Counted from the stretch's first letter, positions 51,906-61,007 are shown. The stretch is 64,000 nt of DNA from Streptococcus infantis (GCF_021497965.1 NZ_CP046525.1:1426001-1490000), one strand, 5' to 3'. Notes: a model not told the origin generated them from the letters alone. Translations and numbers: made by a program.

Positions 51906-52090
51906 CTATTGAACATAACCATTTTCAAGTAATTTTGGAACACCGTCACTATATTTTAAGATTGACGGATTATCATCTGGATGTGTTTCAGGAGATCGCT
52001 TATGTAATTCTTTCCAAATTTATTCCCGACTATAGCTTGGTTTTTCTTCTGTCACTTTACTTTGTAATTCTTGATACATCCCTAGCACCT
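51906..52090 (-). pseudogene. Remnant of a second DUF4947-like lipoprotein gene
   Basis: On the minus strand it reads MYQELQSKVTEE, then a TAA, then IWKELHKRSPETHPDDNP and PKLLENGYVQ stop. This parallels DWKELHRRDPNQFPA and KLQEKGYVEYTE of the intact lipoprotein downstream. The signal peptide and N-terminal part are missing. Confidence 0.7.
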
Positions 52091-52098
52091 CTGCTTTT

Positions 52099-52311
52099 CT
52101 AGTCACTGATCAAAAAGCCATTCATAGATGACTTTTTATTTCTTAAACATCGAATTTTTAATGAAAGAGAATATGGTACAAAAATGAAGTAAAGCACAAG
52201 CAATACCAGCTCTACTTTCAGTTCAGTTTTGAAATCACAGCCTCCAACGGCTTTTTTGAAAATAGCTACAAATAATCCAAAGATAATGACTGTCAACCAT
52301 CCAAAGATCAT
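52099..52311 (-). CDS. Small two-helix membrane protein, hypothetical
   Basis: About 70 residues from ATG 52311, with AGAGAGG about 15 bases before it, so the start is uncertain. Two hydrophobic segments (FGWLTVIIFGLFVAIF and VLLVLYFIFVPYSLSL) with a Gly-Cys loop between. It is not recognised. The frame extends into the end of pepF only without a start, and it sits beside the decayed lipoprotein copy. Confidence 0.4.
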   Translation of the reverse strand: MIFGWLTVIIFGLFVAIFKKAVGGCDFKTELKVELVLLVLYFIFVPYSLSLKIRCLRNKKSSMNGFLISD

Positions 52312-52348
52312 CAGCAAAGCAATCACCCACCTCTCTATTACTTTACAC

Positions 52349-54145
52349 TTACTCTCCCAACTCTGCACTGTAGGCGATAATCTGATCAACCGTGTCAGAC
52401 AAGAACTGGATGGTATCACGGAGTGGTTTGTCTGTTGAAATATCCGCACCTATAATCATGGCTGACTCAAGTGGTGTCTTGCTACCACCTGATTTGAGGA
52501 GGTTGAGCCAGTCTTCAGCTCCAGTTTCCGAATGTTTCAGATGGAGGTAACCCGCAGTCGAGATGACAAGTCCGGCTGAGTAGGTGTAGCTATACAAACC
52601 CATATAGTAGTGAGCTTGGCGCATCCAAGTCAAAGCCGCATCATCATCAATCTCAATAGCATCACCCCAGAAGTCTGTCAAGACTTCCTTCATAATGCTG
52701 TTGAGTTTGCTTGCTCCAAAGGTTTCCCCTTCTTCAATCAGTGTATATACCTTACGTTGAAAAGCTGCTTCCAAGAGATGGGTAATAAAGTTATGGAAGT
52801 AGGTGTCCGTCAAGCGATGAGCTAAGGCAAAGCGTTTCTGACGTGGGTCATCAGATTGGTGTTCTAAGTAATCACTTAACAGCAATTCATTGAAGGTTGA
52901 CGGTGCTTCGACATAGTAGGTCGACATGTGGGCATTGAAGTAGCTCTGATGATTATCCGAAAAAATAAATTGACCAGAATGCCCAATTTCATGAATCAAG
53001 GTATAAACATCGCTCAAACGACCTGTCCAGCTCATGAGGACATATGGATGCACACGATATGGATCAGCTGCATAACCACCAGAATCCTTGCCACTATTAG
53101 CAGCGAAGTCAACCCAGCGCTCTTCTTGATAGCGAGCGATTTCCTGACTGTATTCTTGACCCAAAGGTGCGACTGATTTCATAACTAAATCATAGGCATC
53201 ATCAATGCTAACCTCTGGATTGAGAGCATTGTCCAAGTCCAATTTCCAATCAGCAAAGGTCATCTTCTCAAGACCATTCACCTTGGCAACATGCTTGAGG
53301 TATCTCTGAGCAACTGGCGCAAAGTCCTTCATGATGAGGTCAATCTGGCGGTCAAACATGGCACGGTCCACTTCTTGCTCAGCCAAAAGATAGTCGAATA
53401 CTGAGTCATAACCTTTCATATCTGCCAACAATTTCTCAGACTTTACCTGAGCAAGATAGGCTGCCGCAGCTGTATTTTGGTGCTTACGTAGTCCATCTGA
53501 GAAGGAACGGAAAGATTTCTCACGAACTTCAGCATCCTCGTGATTTTGGTAGAAATTTTCATAGGTCACAAAGCTGTTTTTGTAGGTTTTTCCATGGGCT
53601 TCAAAGTCAGCCATTTCGAAATCCCCAGCTCGCATCTTGGTGTAAATATCCTGTGGACTGTAGAAAACTTCGCCAAGATTAGTCAAGGCCTTCTCCACAT
53701 CAGCCCCTAGATAGTGGGCTTTTTTGATTTTGGCCTGACGAATGGCTGCAGTCAAGTGAGGCAATTCACCCAAATGGTCCAAGACTTCCTCGTCTGCTGC
53801 CACCAAGGCATCATCAAAGAAGGTCAAGGCTACGCTGGCATCTGTTTCAAAGTCCATTCCAGCTTGGGCGATATTGGCAAAATCTTCATTGCTATAATCT
53901 GTCGTCTGAGGCATAAAGGCATAATTACCAATATGGCTCATCTGGATATAGATTTGCTCCAATTCTGCAAAGGCCTTATCAAAATCCTCAAAAGTGTGAA
54001 GATTGCCCTTGTAGTCACGGCTAAATTGATTGATGTCTTCACGCGCCTTCTCTATCGCACGCAAGAAATCCTCACGGTCTTGATATAGGGCTGTTAAGTC
54101 CCAAAGTTCATTTTCAGGAAATTCTGAACGGTGTTTTTGTTCCAT
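52349..54145 (-). CDS. pepF: Oligoendopeptidase F (M3 family)
   Basis: 598 residues, normal length. Zinc metallopeptidase that cuts cytoplasmic oligopeptides. The HExxH zinc site is TLIHEIGHSGQF (about 383-394), with the third ligand Glu in STFNELLLSDYL (about 25 residues on). The N-terminal helical M3B domain begins FPENELWDLTALYQDREDF. It is the first gene after the rsmE-prmA group, 10 bp from rsmE. Confidence 0.95.
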   Translation of the reverse strand: MEQKHRSEFPENELWDLTALYQDREDFLRAIEKAREDINQFSRDYKGNLHTFEDFDKAFAELEQIYIQMSHIGNYAFMPQTTDYSNEDFANIAQAGMDFETDASVALTFFDDALVAADEEVLDHLGELPHLTAAIRQAKIKKAHYLGADVEKALTNLGEVFYSPQDIYTKMRAGDFEMADFEAHGKTYKNSFVTYENFYQNHEDAEVREKSFRSFSDGLRKHQNTAAAAYLAQVKSEKLLADMKGYDSVFDYLLAEQEVDRAMFDRQIDLIMKDFAPVAQRYLKHVAKVNGLEKMTFADWKLDLDNALNPEVSIDDAYDLVMKSVAPLGQEYSQEIARYQEERWVDFAANSGKDSGGYAADPYRVHPYVLMSWTGRLSDVYTLIHEIGHSGQFIFSDNHQSYFNAHMSTYYVEAPSTFNELLLSDYLEHQSDDPRQKRFALAHRLTDTYFHNFITHLLEAAFQRKVYTLIEEGETFGASKLNSIMKEVLTDFWGDAIEIDDDAALTWMRQAHYYMGLYSYTYSAGLVISTAGYLHLKHSETGAEDWLNLLKSGGSKTPLESAMIIGADISTDKPLRDTIQFLSDTVDQIIAYSAELGE

Positions 54146-54155
54146 CTTTTTCCTC

Positions 54156-54899
54156 TTATTTCTCTAATTCTAACAAAACACTGATGGCTGATAAGGCATA
54201 AAGCGGTGCTGTTTCTGCTCGTAGGATGCGAGGGCCCAGACCTGCAAGAACTGCTCCTTTGGCTTCAAAACTTTCAATTTCTGCGGGTGAAAGACCACCT
54301 TCTGGTCCAAAGATAAAGAGCAGTTTAGATCCTTTTTCTAACCCAGCAACAGCTTGAATAAGGGCAGCTGATTCACCTTCTTTTGCTGACTCTTCATAGG
54401 CCACCACAATGCGGTCAAACTGGTCCAGTTGGGCTAGAAAATCAGACTTTTTTTCAAAAAGAGTGATACTTGGAACAAAGTTCCGCTTGCTTTGTTCTGC
54501 TGCTCCAAGGGCAATTTTTTCTAACTTCTCAACCTTTTTGCCCAATTTCTTGCCGTCCCATTTGGCAACTGACCAGTCTGCAGGAAAGGCCCAGATTTGG
54601 CTTGCACCCAGTTCCGTCACCTTTTGAGTGATAAACTCGAGTTTATCCCCCTTGGGAAAGCCTGAAGCGGTGGTCACTTGAATAGGTAGTTCCACATTAT
54701 CAGCTAATTCTTCAACCAACTCAAACTGACGCGCCTCTACATTTACCACGCGCGCCAAGCGCTTGATGCCATCATCAAAGACCAAAGTAACCTCATCATT
54801 TTCCTTCAGGCGCATGACCTGAAACATGTGCTTACTGGTTTCCTTGTCCTCAATAGTGACAGGAGAACTAGCCAAACCTTTTACAAAATACTGTTGCAT
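54156..54899 (-). CDS. rsmE: 16S rRNA (uracil1498-N3)-methyltransferase
   Basis: 247 residues from MQQYFVKGLAS. SPOUT-type methyltransferase: N-terminal PUA-like domain (HMFQVMRLKENDEV) and the C-terminal knot with FIFGPEGGLSPAEIESF (about 195) and LGPRILRAETAPLYALS (about 220). The ATG is one base after the prmA stop (TAGCATG), so translation is coupled. Confidence 0.95.
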   Translation of the reverse strand: MQQYFVKGLASSPVTIEDKETSKHMFQVMRLKENDEVTLVFDDGIKRLARVVNVEARQFELVEELADNVELPIQVTTASGFPKGDKLEFITQKVTELGASQIWAFPADWSVAKWDGKKLGKKVEKLEKIALGAAEQSKRNFVPSITLFEKKSDFLAQLDQFDRIVVAYEESAKEGESAALIQAVAGLEKGSKLLFIFGPEGGLSPAEIESFEAKGAVLAGLGPRILRAETAPLYALSAISVLLELEK

Positions 54900-54900
54900 G

Positions 54901-55851
54901 CTAGCCTCCAATCACACCAGAGATATCCTTAGTTTTTTTGAAGACACAGGCATTCCATTCCCCTTGAATCATATGAGTTTCAAGGAAAAATCCAGCTGCT
55001 TCTGCTGACTCACGGACCATGTCCCACTTGTCCCTGATAATGCCACTCATGATGAGGTAACCTTCATCCTTGACCAAGTGATAAGCATCCTCTGTCAGAT
55101 GAATGAGGATATCTGCCAAGATATTAGCCACGATGACATCTGCCTCAATCTCAACACCCTTAAGCAAATCTCCTGCTGCTACATGGATGTTTTCCATGCC
55201 AGGATTGAGCTCAATATTTTCCTGAGCGACTCGAACCGCTACATCATCTAGGTCATAGGCGAAAATCTCCTTGGCACCTAGGAGTGAGCTTGCAATAGAA
55301 AGAACCCCTGAACCAGTCCCTACATCTAGCACTGTTTCTCCACCACGAAGGACCTGCTCCAAGGCAAAAAGACTCATCTTGGTCGTAGGGTGGGTTCCTG
55401 TTCCAAAGGCCATCCCTGGATCTAGCTTGATAATCTTTTCTCCCGCCGTCGCCTCATAGTCCGTCCATGATGGTACGATGGTCAGGTCATGGGTAATGCG
55501 AGCTGGTTCATAGTATTTCTTCCAGTTGTCTGCCCAGTCTTCCTCAGCCAAGGCAGTCGTCCCAATCTTGACCTCTCCCAAATCCATAAAGTCTGTCAAT
55601 TCTGCAAGACGAGTTTGCAAGTCCGCTTCCACCGCTGCTACATCAACTGTGTCAGGGTAGTAGGCAGTCACCACGATTTCTTCTTGCTGCTCGACCTCAG
55701 GGAAAATCTCACCGAAACGGTCGACATTTCCCACATAGTCCATGCTGTCTTCGATCGCTACCCCTTGGGCGCCTAACTCGATCAAGAGATTGGAAACTAA
55801 TTCCTCTCCCTCACGCTTAACCGTTACTTTTAACTCTTGCCATGTTTCCAT
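54901..55851 (-). CDS. prmA: Ribosomal protein L11 methyltransferase
   Basis: 316 residues. N-terminal L11-binding domain (about 1-110), then a class I SAM fold: [37 protein letters not shown] (SAM loop, about 180), [13 protein letters not shown]. It trimethylates L11. It overlaps the upstream gene by 22 bp and is directly followed by rsmE, a widespread pair. Confidence 0.96.
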   Translation of the reverse strand: METWQELKVTVKREGEELVSNLLIELGAQGVAIEDSMDYVGNVDRFGEIFPEVEQQEEIVVTAYYPDTVDVAAVEADLQTRLAELTDFMDLGEVKIGTTALAEEDWADNWKKYYEPARITHDLTIVPSWTDYEATAGEKIIKLDPGMAFGTGTHPTTKMSLFALEQVLRGGETVLDVGTGSGVLSIASSLLGAKEIFAYDLDDVAVRVAQENIELNPGMENIHVAAGDLLKGVEIEADVIVANILADILIHLTEDAYHLVKDEGYLIMSGIIRDKWDMVRESAEAAGFFLETHMIQGEWNACVFKKTKDISGVIGG

Positions 55852-56231
55852 TTTGTATTTTCCTTATTCTTCTTAAATTCTTCAATCACATCTGTATAGT
55901 GTTCTTTCATTGCGCTATGAATCTGCTGTTTAAAAATACCAAACATAAGATAATAAACAAATAGAACAATTCCTGCAAGCAGTAGCAGTAATAAAAAATG
56001 TACTGAAAGGGGCAGTACGAGACCTTCACCACTCAGTAAGGGTAAAACAAGCATTAATCCCCAAATAACAGCCATAGAGATCCCAGCTACTTTCGTACCA
56101 CTTTCTCTCTGCTTCTTTAACTTTAAATATTCCATGTAAATGAATGTAGCTTCTTCCCTAGAGTATTGTCCAGTTTTTAGTTTGCGTTTAACTTCCTTGT
56201 TTAACGTGGTTGTTGCAATCGCAAAAATCAT
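55830..56231 (-). CDS. Hypothetical two-helix membrane protein
   Basis: 133 residues. A charged N-terminal helix ([33 protein letters not shown]) is followed by two hydrophobic segments (about 47-67 and 75-97) and a charged tail. I do not recognise it. It overlaps both neighbours (NUDIX upstream by 4 bp, prmA downstream by 22 bp), so it is part of the operon and very likely translated. Confidence 0.75.
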   Translation of the reverse strand: MIFAIATTTLNKEVKRKLKTGQYSREEATFIYMEYLKLKKQRESGTKVAGISMAVIWGLMLVLPLLSGEGLVLPLSVHFLLLLLLAGIVLFVYYLMFGIFKQQIHSAMKEHYTDVIEEFKKNKENTKWKHGKS

Positions 56232-56656
56232 TTCACTTCCTCCAAATAATCCCTCAATCTACCCTGCAACTGCGGAACTACTTGACTGGATGTCAAAAAT
56301 TCCTCAATGTTCATCAATTTATAGCCCTGCCCTTCATCTCCAAAGGTGATACTGTCAAACTGTTCTTGACTTAGTTGCCCGACCATAAATACTGACTGTC
56401 TGCCTTCATAGAGCATGCTGGGATAGACCTTACTCCAGAGCAGGCAATCTTCGGTCAAGTGAATGCCTAGTTCCTCATAAACTTCACGCGCCGCGCATTC
56501 AAATGGGCTTTCGTCCCCTTCACGACCACCACCCGGCAACTCCCACATATTGGGCCAAGGGATATTTTCCTTGTCATCACGCAAGATGGTCAGTAGCTTA
56601 TCTCCGCAAAATAGAGCAATCTTGCAACCTTGGAAATCAGTAAGTTCTATTTCCAT
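56228..56656 (-). CDS. NUDIX hydrolase (MutT-like)
   Basis: 142 residues with a complete NUDIX box GGGREGDESPFECAAREVYEE followed by LGI (about 42-65), all Mg-binding Glu present. The N-terminus, FQGCKIALFCGDKLLTILRDD, fits small nucleotide hydrolases. Probably house-cleaning of nucleotides; exact substrate unknown. It lies 9 bp after the DUF3013 gene. Confidence 0.88.
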   Translation of the reverse strand: MEIELTDFQGCKIALFCGDKLLTILRDDKENIPWPNMWELPGGGREGDESPFECAAREVYEELGIHLTEDCLLWSKVYPSMLYEGRQSVFMVGQLSQEQFDSITFGDEGQGYKLMNIEEFLTSSQVVPQLQGRLRDYLEEVK

Positions 56657-56665
56657 GCTAGACTC

Positions 56666-57136
56666 CTAATATCTCGGATAAGGATAAAATTCTCCCTCTT
56701 CCAAGCCTGCTTTCCCTTCTTCAAAGACTTCTTGGTTCCATTCCATGACGAATTCTTCTGCTTCTGGGTCTTCCAAAAAGTCCATGAGGGCATCTAGTCC
56801 AACCTCTGCAGTATCTTTGAGGAATAGCGCAAAATAAGCTAAAAATTCACGAGAAAAACCTTTCTTAGGCAGATAAGGGATGACTGCCAAATAGTCTTCC
56901 TCATTAACTGTTGACTTGGCAGGGTTGTAAAAGAGTACCGCTTCTTCAAAGAGAATATCATCTGACGACACCTCTCCGTCCTCATCTAGCATCTCCACTC
57001 CTGCAGGATTTTGTGCCTCTAGCAAAAAACTCACTTCAACTGCATGATTGCGCTTGTCCCAGCTAATCTCATAGTCAAAAGGAAAGTTCTTATCCAATTC
57101 TTCTTGTAAAACATCTAAAAATCCGTATGTTGCCAT
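56666..57136 (-). CDS. DUF3013 family protein
   Basis: 156 residues, strongly acidic (many Glu and Asp, for example DEDGEVSSDDILFEEAVLF and FLEDPEAEEFVMEW). Streptococcal DUF3013 family, function unknown. No signal or helix. First gene of the leftward operon DUF3013-NUDIX-membrane protein-prmA-rsmE, transcribed divergently from rarA. Confidence 0.8.
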   Translation of the reverse strand: MATYGFLDVLQEELDKNFPFDYEISWDKRNHAVEVSFLLEAQNPAGVEMLDEDGEVSSDDILFEEAVLFYNPAKSTVNEEDYLAVIPYLPKKGFSREFLAYFALFLKDTAEVGLDALMDFLEDPEAEEFVMEWNQEVFEEGKAGLEEGEFYPYPRY

Positions 57137-57251
57137 CTTGTCCTCTTTCTATACAACTCTTCAATCGCCCCGAATACTCGGAAATATGCTAAAATAGATA
57201 CTACCATATTACCACATTCGTATCAGAAAATCCATGTTAGAAAGGACTGCT

Positions 57252-58523
57252 ATGCCAGACAATCTCGCGCTTCGTATGCGCCCAAAAACCATCGACCAGG
57301 TTATCGGTCAAGAGCATCTGGTAGGCCCAGGAAAAATCATCCGCCGTATGGTGGAGGCTAACCGCTTGTCCTCCATGATTCTCTATGGACCTCCGGGTAT
57401 CGGAAAAACCAGTATCGCTTCAGCCATCGCTGGAACGACCAAGTATGCTTTTCGGACCTTCAATGCCACTGTTGATAGTAAAAAACGTCTCCAAGAAATC
57501 GCTGAGGAAGCTAAATTCTCAGGTGGCCTTGTACTGCTACTAGACGAGATTCATCGCCTTGACAAGACTAAACAAGACTTTCTCCTGCCTCTTTTGGAAA
57601 GTGGTCTAGTCATCATGATTGGGGCTACGACTGAAAATCCTTTCTTTTCTGTCACCCCAGCCATTCGTAGCCGTGTTCAGATTTTTGAGTTGGAACCCTT
57701 ATCTAACCTAGATGTTAAAGAAGCCATTCAAATCGCCCTGACTAACCCTGAACGAGGCTTTGATTTCCCTGTTGAGTTAGATGATGATGCCCTTGATTTT
57801 ATCGCAACATCTACCAATGGAGATCTCCGTTCTGCCTTCAATTCGCTTGATTTGGCAGTTCTCTCCACCCCAGAAAATGATGACGGTGTCCGTCACATCA
57901 CGCTCGACATCATGGAAAATAGTCTTCAGAGAAGCTACATCACTATGGACAAGGATGGAGACGGACACTATGATGTTCTATCTGCCCTTCAAAAGTCTAT
58001 TCGCGGATCAGATGTGGACGCTAGTCTCCACTATGCTGCTCGCTTGATAGAGGCCGGTGACCTTCCTAGCCTAGCTCGTCGTTTGACTGTTATTGCTTAT
58101 GAAGATATCGGTTTGGCCAATCCCGAAGCCCAGATTCATACCGTGACTGCTCTGGATGCAGCACAGAGGATCGGTTTCCCCGAAGCCCGCATCCTCATTG
58201 CCAATGTTGTGATTGATTTGGCCCTTTCTCCAAAATCCAACTCAGCCTATGTAGCTATGGACAAGGCTCTGTCTGACCTTAAAACCTCAGGTCACCTACC
58301 AATCCCACGTCACCTGCGAGATGGCCACTATAGTGGTAGCAAGGAATTAGGCAATGCCCAAAACTACCTCTATCCACATAACTACCCAGGTCACTGGGTC
58401 AAACAAGAGTACTTGCCAGAAAAAATTCGCAACCATAGCTACTTCTCACCAGAAGATAGTGGAAAATACGAACGTGCCCTGGCTCAACGCAAGGAAACCA
58501 TTGATAAATTACGAAACTTATGA
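57252..58523 (+). CDS. rarA: Replication-associated recombination protein A (RarA/MgsA)
   Basis: 423 residues from MPDNLALRMRPK; GAAAGGA seven bases upstream decides the start. AAA+ ATPase of the clamp-loader class: Walker A LYGPPGIGKTSIASA (about 46), Walker B LLLDEIHRLDKTKQ (about 97), sensor GATTENPFFSV, and the C-terminal tetramerisation region with GLANPEAQIH and YLYPHNYPGHWV. It acts at stalled forks and gaps. Confidence 0.95.
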   Translation: MPDNLALRMRPKTIDQVIGQEHLVGPGKIIRRMVEANRLSSMILYGPPGIGKTSIASAIAGTTKYAFRTFNATVDSKKRLQEIAEEAKFSGGLVLLLDEIHRLDKTKQDFLLPLLESGLVIMIGATTENPFFSVTPAIRSRVQIFELEPLSNLDVKEAIQIALTNPERGFDFPVELDDDALDFIATSTNGDLRSAFNSLDLAVLSTPENDDGVRHITLDIMENSLQRSYITMDKDGDGHYDVLSALQKSIRGSDVDASLHYAARLIEAGDLPSLARRLTVIAYEDIGLANPEAQIHTVTALDAAQRIGFPEARILIANVVIDLALSPKSNSAYVAMDKALSDLKTSGHLPIPRHLRDGHYSGSKELGNAQNYLYPHNYPGHWVKQEYLPEKIRNHSYFSPEDSGKYERALAQRKETIDKLRNL

Positions 58524-58589
58524 AATCCTTTTCAAAATTTTTAATTTTCCCTTGATTTTTTTTGAAAAAGTGGTATCATATAATCATAG

Positions 58590-58781
58590 AAACGCTGTGG
58601 TGTACGACTTCACATTTAAGTGTTGACCGACTATTTTTTGTATTATTAGGGAAACAAAAGTCTTCTAACAGCATGTAGGCCGTCTCACACGGAAACAGCT
58701 TCAGTTAGAGCGAGTTGCCCACCTGCTTAATTGCGCGGGTTCAATACAAACCGTGAAGTTTCGGCACCAATACAGCTTTTT
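58590..58781 (+). ncRNA. ssrS: 6S RNA
   Basis: About 190 bases preceded by TATAAT (58579-58584). The two ends form a long closing stem: GCTGT pairs with ACAGC, GGTG with CACC and ACTTCAC with GTGAAGT, enclosing a large bulged middle with GCGAGTTGCCCACCTGC and GCGGGTT. It ends in CAGCTTTTT. This open-promoter-like shape and the place between rarA and tRNA-Lys fit the streptococcal 6S RNA, which binds housekeeping RNA polymerase. Exact ends are approximate. Confidence 0.8.
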
Positions 58782-58785
58782 ATTT

Positions 58786-58858
58786 GCCTCCTTAGCTCAG
58801 TTGGTAGAGCAGTAGACTCTTAATCTATGGGTCACAGGTTCGAGCCCTGTAGGGGGCA
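58786..58858 (+). tRNA. tRNA-Lys (anticodon CTT)
   Basis: 73-base cloverleaf: acceptor GCCTCCT/AGGGGGC, D arm GCTC-AGTTGGTA-GAGC, anticodon stem GTAGA/TCTAT with loop CTCTTAA (anticodon CTT, reads AAG), T arm ACAGG-TTCGAGC-CCTGT, discriminator A. CCA is not encoded. It follows 6S RNA by 5 bases, so both may be cut from one transcript. Its 3' end is the attachment site of the island to the right. Confidence 0.97.
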
Positions 58859-58882
58859 TCTAAATCAACAGGAAAAAGCCTT
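58848..58882. repeat. Island left end: 35-bp att repeat (tRNA-Lys 3' end)
   Basis: From TGTAGGGGGCA (the last 11 bases of the tRNA) through TCTAAATCAACAGG to AAAAAGCCTT. Identical over all 35 bp to 61132-61166. Direct repetition of a tRNA end at both ends of a short segment is the mark of site-specific integration. Confidence 0.85.
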
Positions 58883-58900
58883 TATTTATAAGGCTTTTTT
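58873..58900 (+). terminator. Terminator after tRNA-Lys
   Basis: AAGCCTT/AAGGCTT stem followed by TTTTTT. A variant copy with a different loop follows the right-hand att at 61158-61184. Confidence 0.85.
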
Positions 58901-58920
58901 GCTTGTCTATAACTGATTTA

Positions 58921-58945
58921 CCCCATCATTTGCCCCACATTTTTT
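58921..58945. repeat. CCCCA direct repeats inside the island's left end
   Basis: CCCCATCATT at 58921 and TGCCCCACAT at 58931, cores 11-12 bp apart. Comparable TTTTGCCCC copies, 11-12 bp apart, lie near the right end (61008-61027). These look like arm-type integrase sites, similar in design to the GGGGTGAA repeats at rpsI. Confidence 0.45.
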
Positions 58946-58954
58946 TATGAGCAA

Positions 58955-59370
58955 TCTTTCCAGACATCTCTGATTATGAAAAACAAAAAAGCTATCCTAC
59001 CTTTGCAAATTTGGATAAGATAGCGGAATATTTTAATGCAACTCCAACCCAACTCTTTGGAACGAGTAAAGAGATTGAGTTAGAAAAGAGTGTTCTTGAA
59101 TCTAATGAATACTCTGATAAAGTAAGTGAAATCTTAAAAGCTGTCAAATACATCGAGCATTTCCTACATACTGATGGACAGTACTTAGAGGATTTACTTT
59201 ACCTAACAAGAGGCAACCAACTATACACAGAAGATGGAAAAGAGTTGTATATTGATCCAACTTCTCAGAAAAGAACACTTCATACCCAATATGAACCTGG
59301 TTTTATTGAAGCAAGAGATAAATCTCCACTAGAGCTCTTAATTGAAAATAAGGAATTGTTTGATAAATAG
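58955..59370 (+). pseudogene. Truncated phage/ICE-type repressor (Cro/CI family)
   Basis: The open frame begins inside a helix-turn-helix (ISDYEKQKSYPTFANLDKIA then EYFNATPTQLFG, the end of an HTH_3 domain) and continues for about 110 more residues to LIENKELFDK. The first HTH helices and start codon are missing; the first ATG is at 59011, after most of the HTH. It is thus the 3' part of a regulator from an integrated element, cut off close to the left att. Confidence 0.7.
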
Positions 59371-59588
59371 AAAAAGCGAGGATAACCTCGCTTCAGATTG
59401 AAGTTAAAATCTTTAGAAGACACTTTTATAAGGACTTTGTCTTCAATCTGTGAAAAGAAGTGAAAACTCCTTTTCTTTTTGTAAGTCAGACTGAAACTTC
59501 CAAATTGTTTATTTATTTTATTGACATTTTCTATAAAAATAAGTACAATAGTTTTATTAGCAAACTATACTATATAGGGGGTATTGAA

Positions 59589-60104
59589 ATGAAATTTTCT
59601 AATCGTTTACTGCTATTCCTTGCAGGAGTTGTTTTTGTCCTTTTAGGACTTTTCCTATTTACAAACCCAGTAGCTAATCTTGTTGCTTACAGCTGGTGGA
59701 TTGCATTTGATTTACTGGTTTCTTCTATAGCAGCTATTTTAGGCTATTTCTCTGCACCAAAAGAGCTTCGCTCACCTGTTTATCTTTTCCAAGGGTTTGT
59801 TAGTCTTCTCTTAGCTCTTTACCTCGTTGCTTATGGCTTTGTGACCCTGCCGGTCGTCATTCCGACCATTGTAGGAATTTGGTTAATTGTAGAAGCCATT
59901 ATTGCTTTCTTTAAAGGCAAACGTCTAGGATTGATTTTCCCTATTATTGGTAGCAATATCACGTGGGTAGCCTTGCTTGTATTTTTACTAGGTCTAGTGA
60001 TTCTGTTCAATCCAGTGGCTACAGGTGTCTTTGTCGTTTATGTCATTGCCTTTTCATTTTTAGTTACTGGCTTCACCTACATTATTGAGGCCTTTCGTAA
60101 ATAG
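59589..60104 (+). CDS. HdeD/DUF308 family membrane protein
   Basis: 171 residues from ATG 59589 with AGGGGG nine bases upstream; the longer frame has no start signal. Six short hydrophobic helices in three hairpin pairs, with the family's repeated pattern FLAGVVFVLLGLFLFTNP and LVFLLGLVILFNPVATG. DUF308 proteins relate to HdeD, an acid-resistance membrane protein; the role here is unknown. An own promoter is likely. It is cargo of the tRNA-Lys island. Confidence 0.8.
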   Translation: MKFSNRLLLFLAGVVFVLLGLFLFTNPVANLVAYSWWIAFDLLVSSIAAILGYFSAPKELRSPVYLFQGFVSLLLALYLVAYGFVTLPVVIPTIVGIWLIVEAIIAFFKGKRLGLIFPIIGSNITWVALLVFLLGLVILFNPVATGVFVVYVIAFSFLVTGFTYIIEAFRK

Positions 60105-60129
60105 TCTAGTTGCTATTTCTATCGCATTC

Positions 60130-60162
60130 AAAAAAGCTGGGAAATCATATTCTCAGCTTTTT
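60130..60162. terminator. Bidirectional terminator in the island
   Basis: AAAAAGCTG/CAGCTTTTT stem between the convergent DUF308 gene and the 65-residue gene. Confidence 0.85.
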
Positions 60163-60176
60163 CGTCTCTTTAATTA

Positions 60177-60374
60177 TCACTTTTTCGCATTCCATTCTAC
60201 GTAGAATTGCTCTAAGTATTCTTCCAAAGTATCGGCTAGAAATGCTGCTTTCCAATATTCTGGAATCGGTGCATTTAAAATCGTTGATTTATCAGTTATA
60301 AATTCTACTTTATTTTTAGATGACAACGTGTATCGATTTAAAAATGCAATTTTATCATTCATCTGTTGAACCAT
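60177..60374 (-). CDS. 65-residue hypothetical island protein
   Basis: MVQQMNDKIAFLNRY ... AAFLADTLEEYLEQFYVEWNAKK. It is preceded by GGAGGATAAA, the same start context as the YezG gene 35 bp upstream, so it is probably translated from the same mRNA. I do not recognise it; the C-terminal helix is acidic/aromatic. Its pairing with an immunity-type gene suggests a second small immunity protein or a gene end left by deletion. Confidence 0.55.
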   Translation of the reverse strand: MVQQMNDKIAFLNRYTLSSKNKVEFITDKSTILNAPIPEYWKAAFLADTLEEYLEQFYVEWNAKK

Positions 60375-60409
60375 TTTATCCTCCGAGGTGGGTTGTTCTT
60401 TAGATATAG

Positions 60410-60895
60410 CTATTTCCCATTATGCTCTCTTTGGAAAGCTTCCATGGCCTTGAACTGCTCAAGCTCTTTTTCATTCGCTGGTTGCTTGCCGAGATATTTA
60501 TATTCAAAAAAGTCCATTTGTTGACCTGAACTATAATCACTTTCATTCCAAGGTGCATAGTCAAATTCAGCAGATAATTTCGTGCTAATTACTTTTATAG
60601 TACAAGAAGTCCACAAAGGTTGGCCTTCTTTCTCAAAAATTTCTCTCAACTCCCAAGCTAATCTAAAGGTGCGTCTTTCTTGATTCCGAAACTCTAAATT
60701 AGGAATACCATACCGCTTTGGAATATATAGATTGTAGATATACTCATTTTTCCCCTCTTCATTAAAGAAATAATATACCTCTCCTCCATCAAAAGCTAAA
60801 CTTATGTTAATAAAAAGATTATCCCATGCTACTGGTATTGTCTCATTAACACTCTGTGCAATCTCACGAATTTTCCCCATAATTTGTTTTTCCAT
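60410..60895 (-). CDS. YezG/DUF600 family immunity protein (antitoxin)
   Basis: 161 residues. The pattern fits the YezG family: an N-terminal helix (IREIAQSVNETIPVAWDNLFIN), a beta sheet (GEVYYFFNEEG, YIYNLYIP), REIFEKEGQPLWTSCTI and the conserved end SAEFDYAPWNESDYS followed by FFEYKYLGK. In other Firmicutes such proteins neutralise the toxic ends of LXG (type VII-secreted) toxins. No LXG or toxin gene is in the island, so it is an orphan immunity gene, possibly protecting against neighbours. Confidence 0.7.
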   Translation of the reverse strand: MEKQIMGKIREIAQSVNETIPVAWDNLFINISLAFDGGEVYYFFNEEGKNEYIYNLYIPKRYGIPNLEFRNQERRTFRLAWELREIFEKEGQPLWTSCTIKVISTKLSAEFDYAPWNESDYSSGQQMDFFEYKYLGKQPANEKELEQFKAMEAFQREHNGK

Positions 60896-61007
60896 TTTAT
60901 CCTCCGATTTGGTCTCGCACTGATATTTATTGATAACAACACTATATATCTAGTATAGCATAATCATTAGGTATTATAGGTTTTCAAACCAAATGTGAGT
61001 CAATCGT

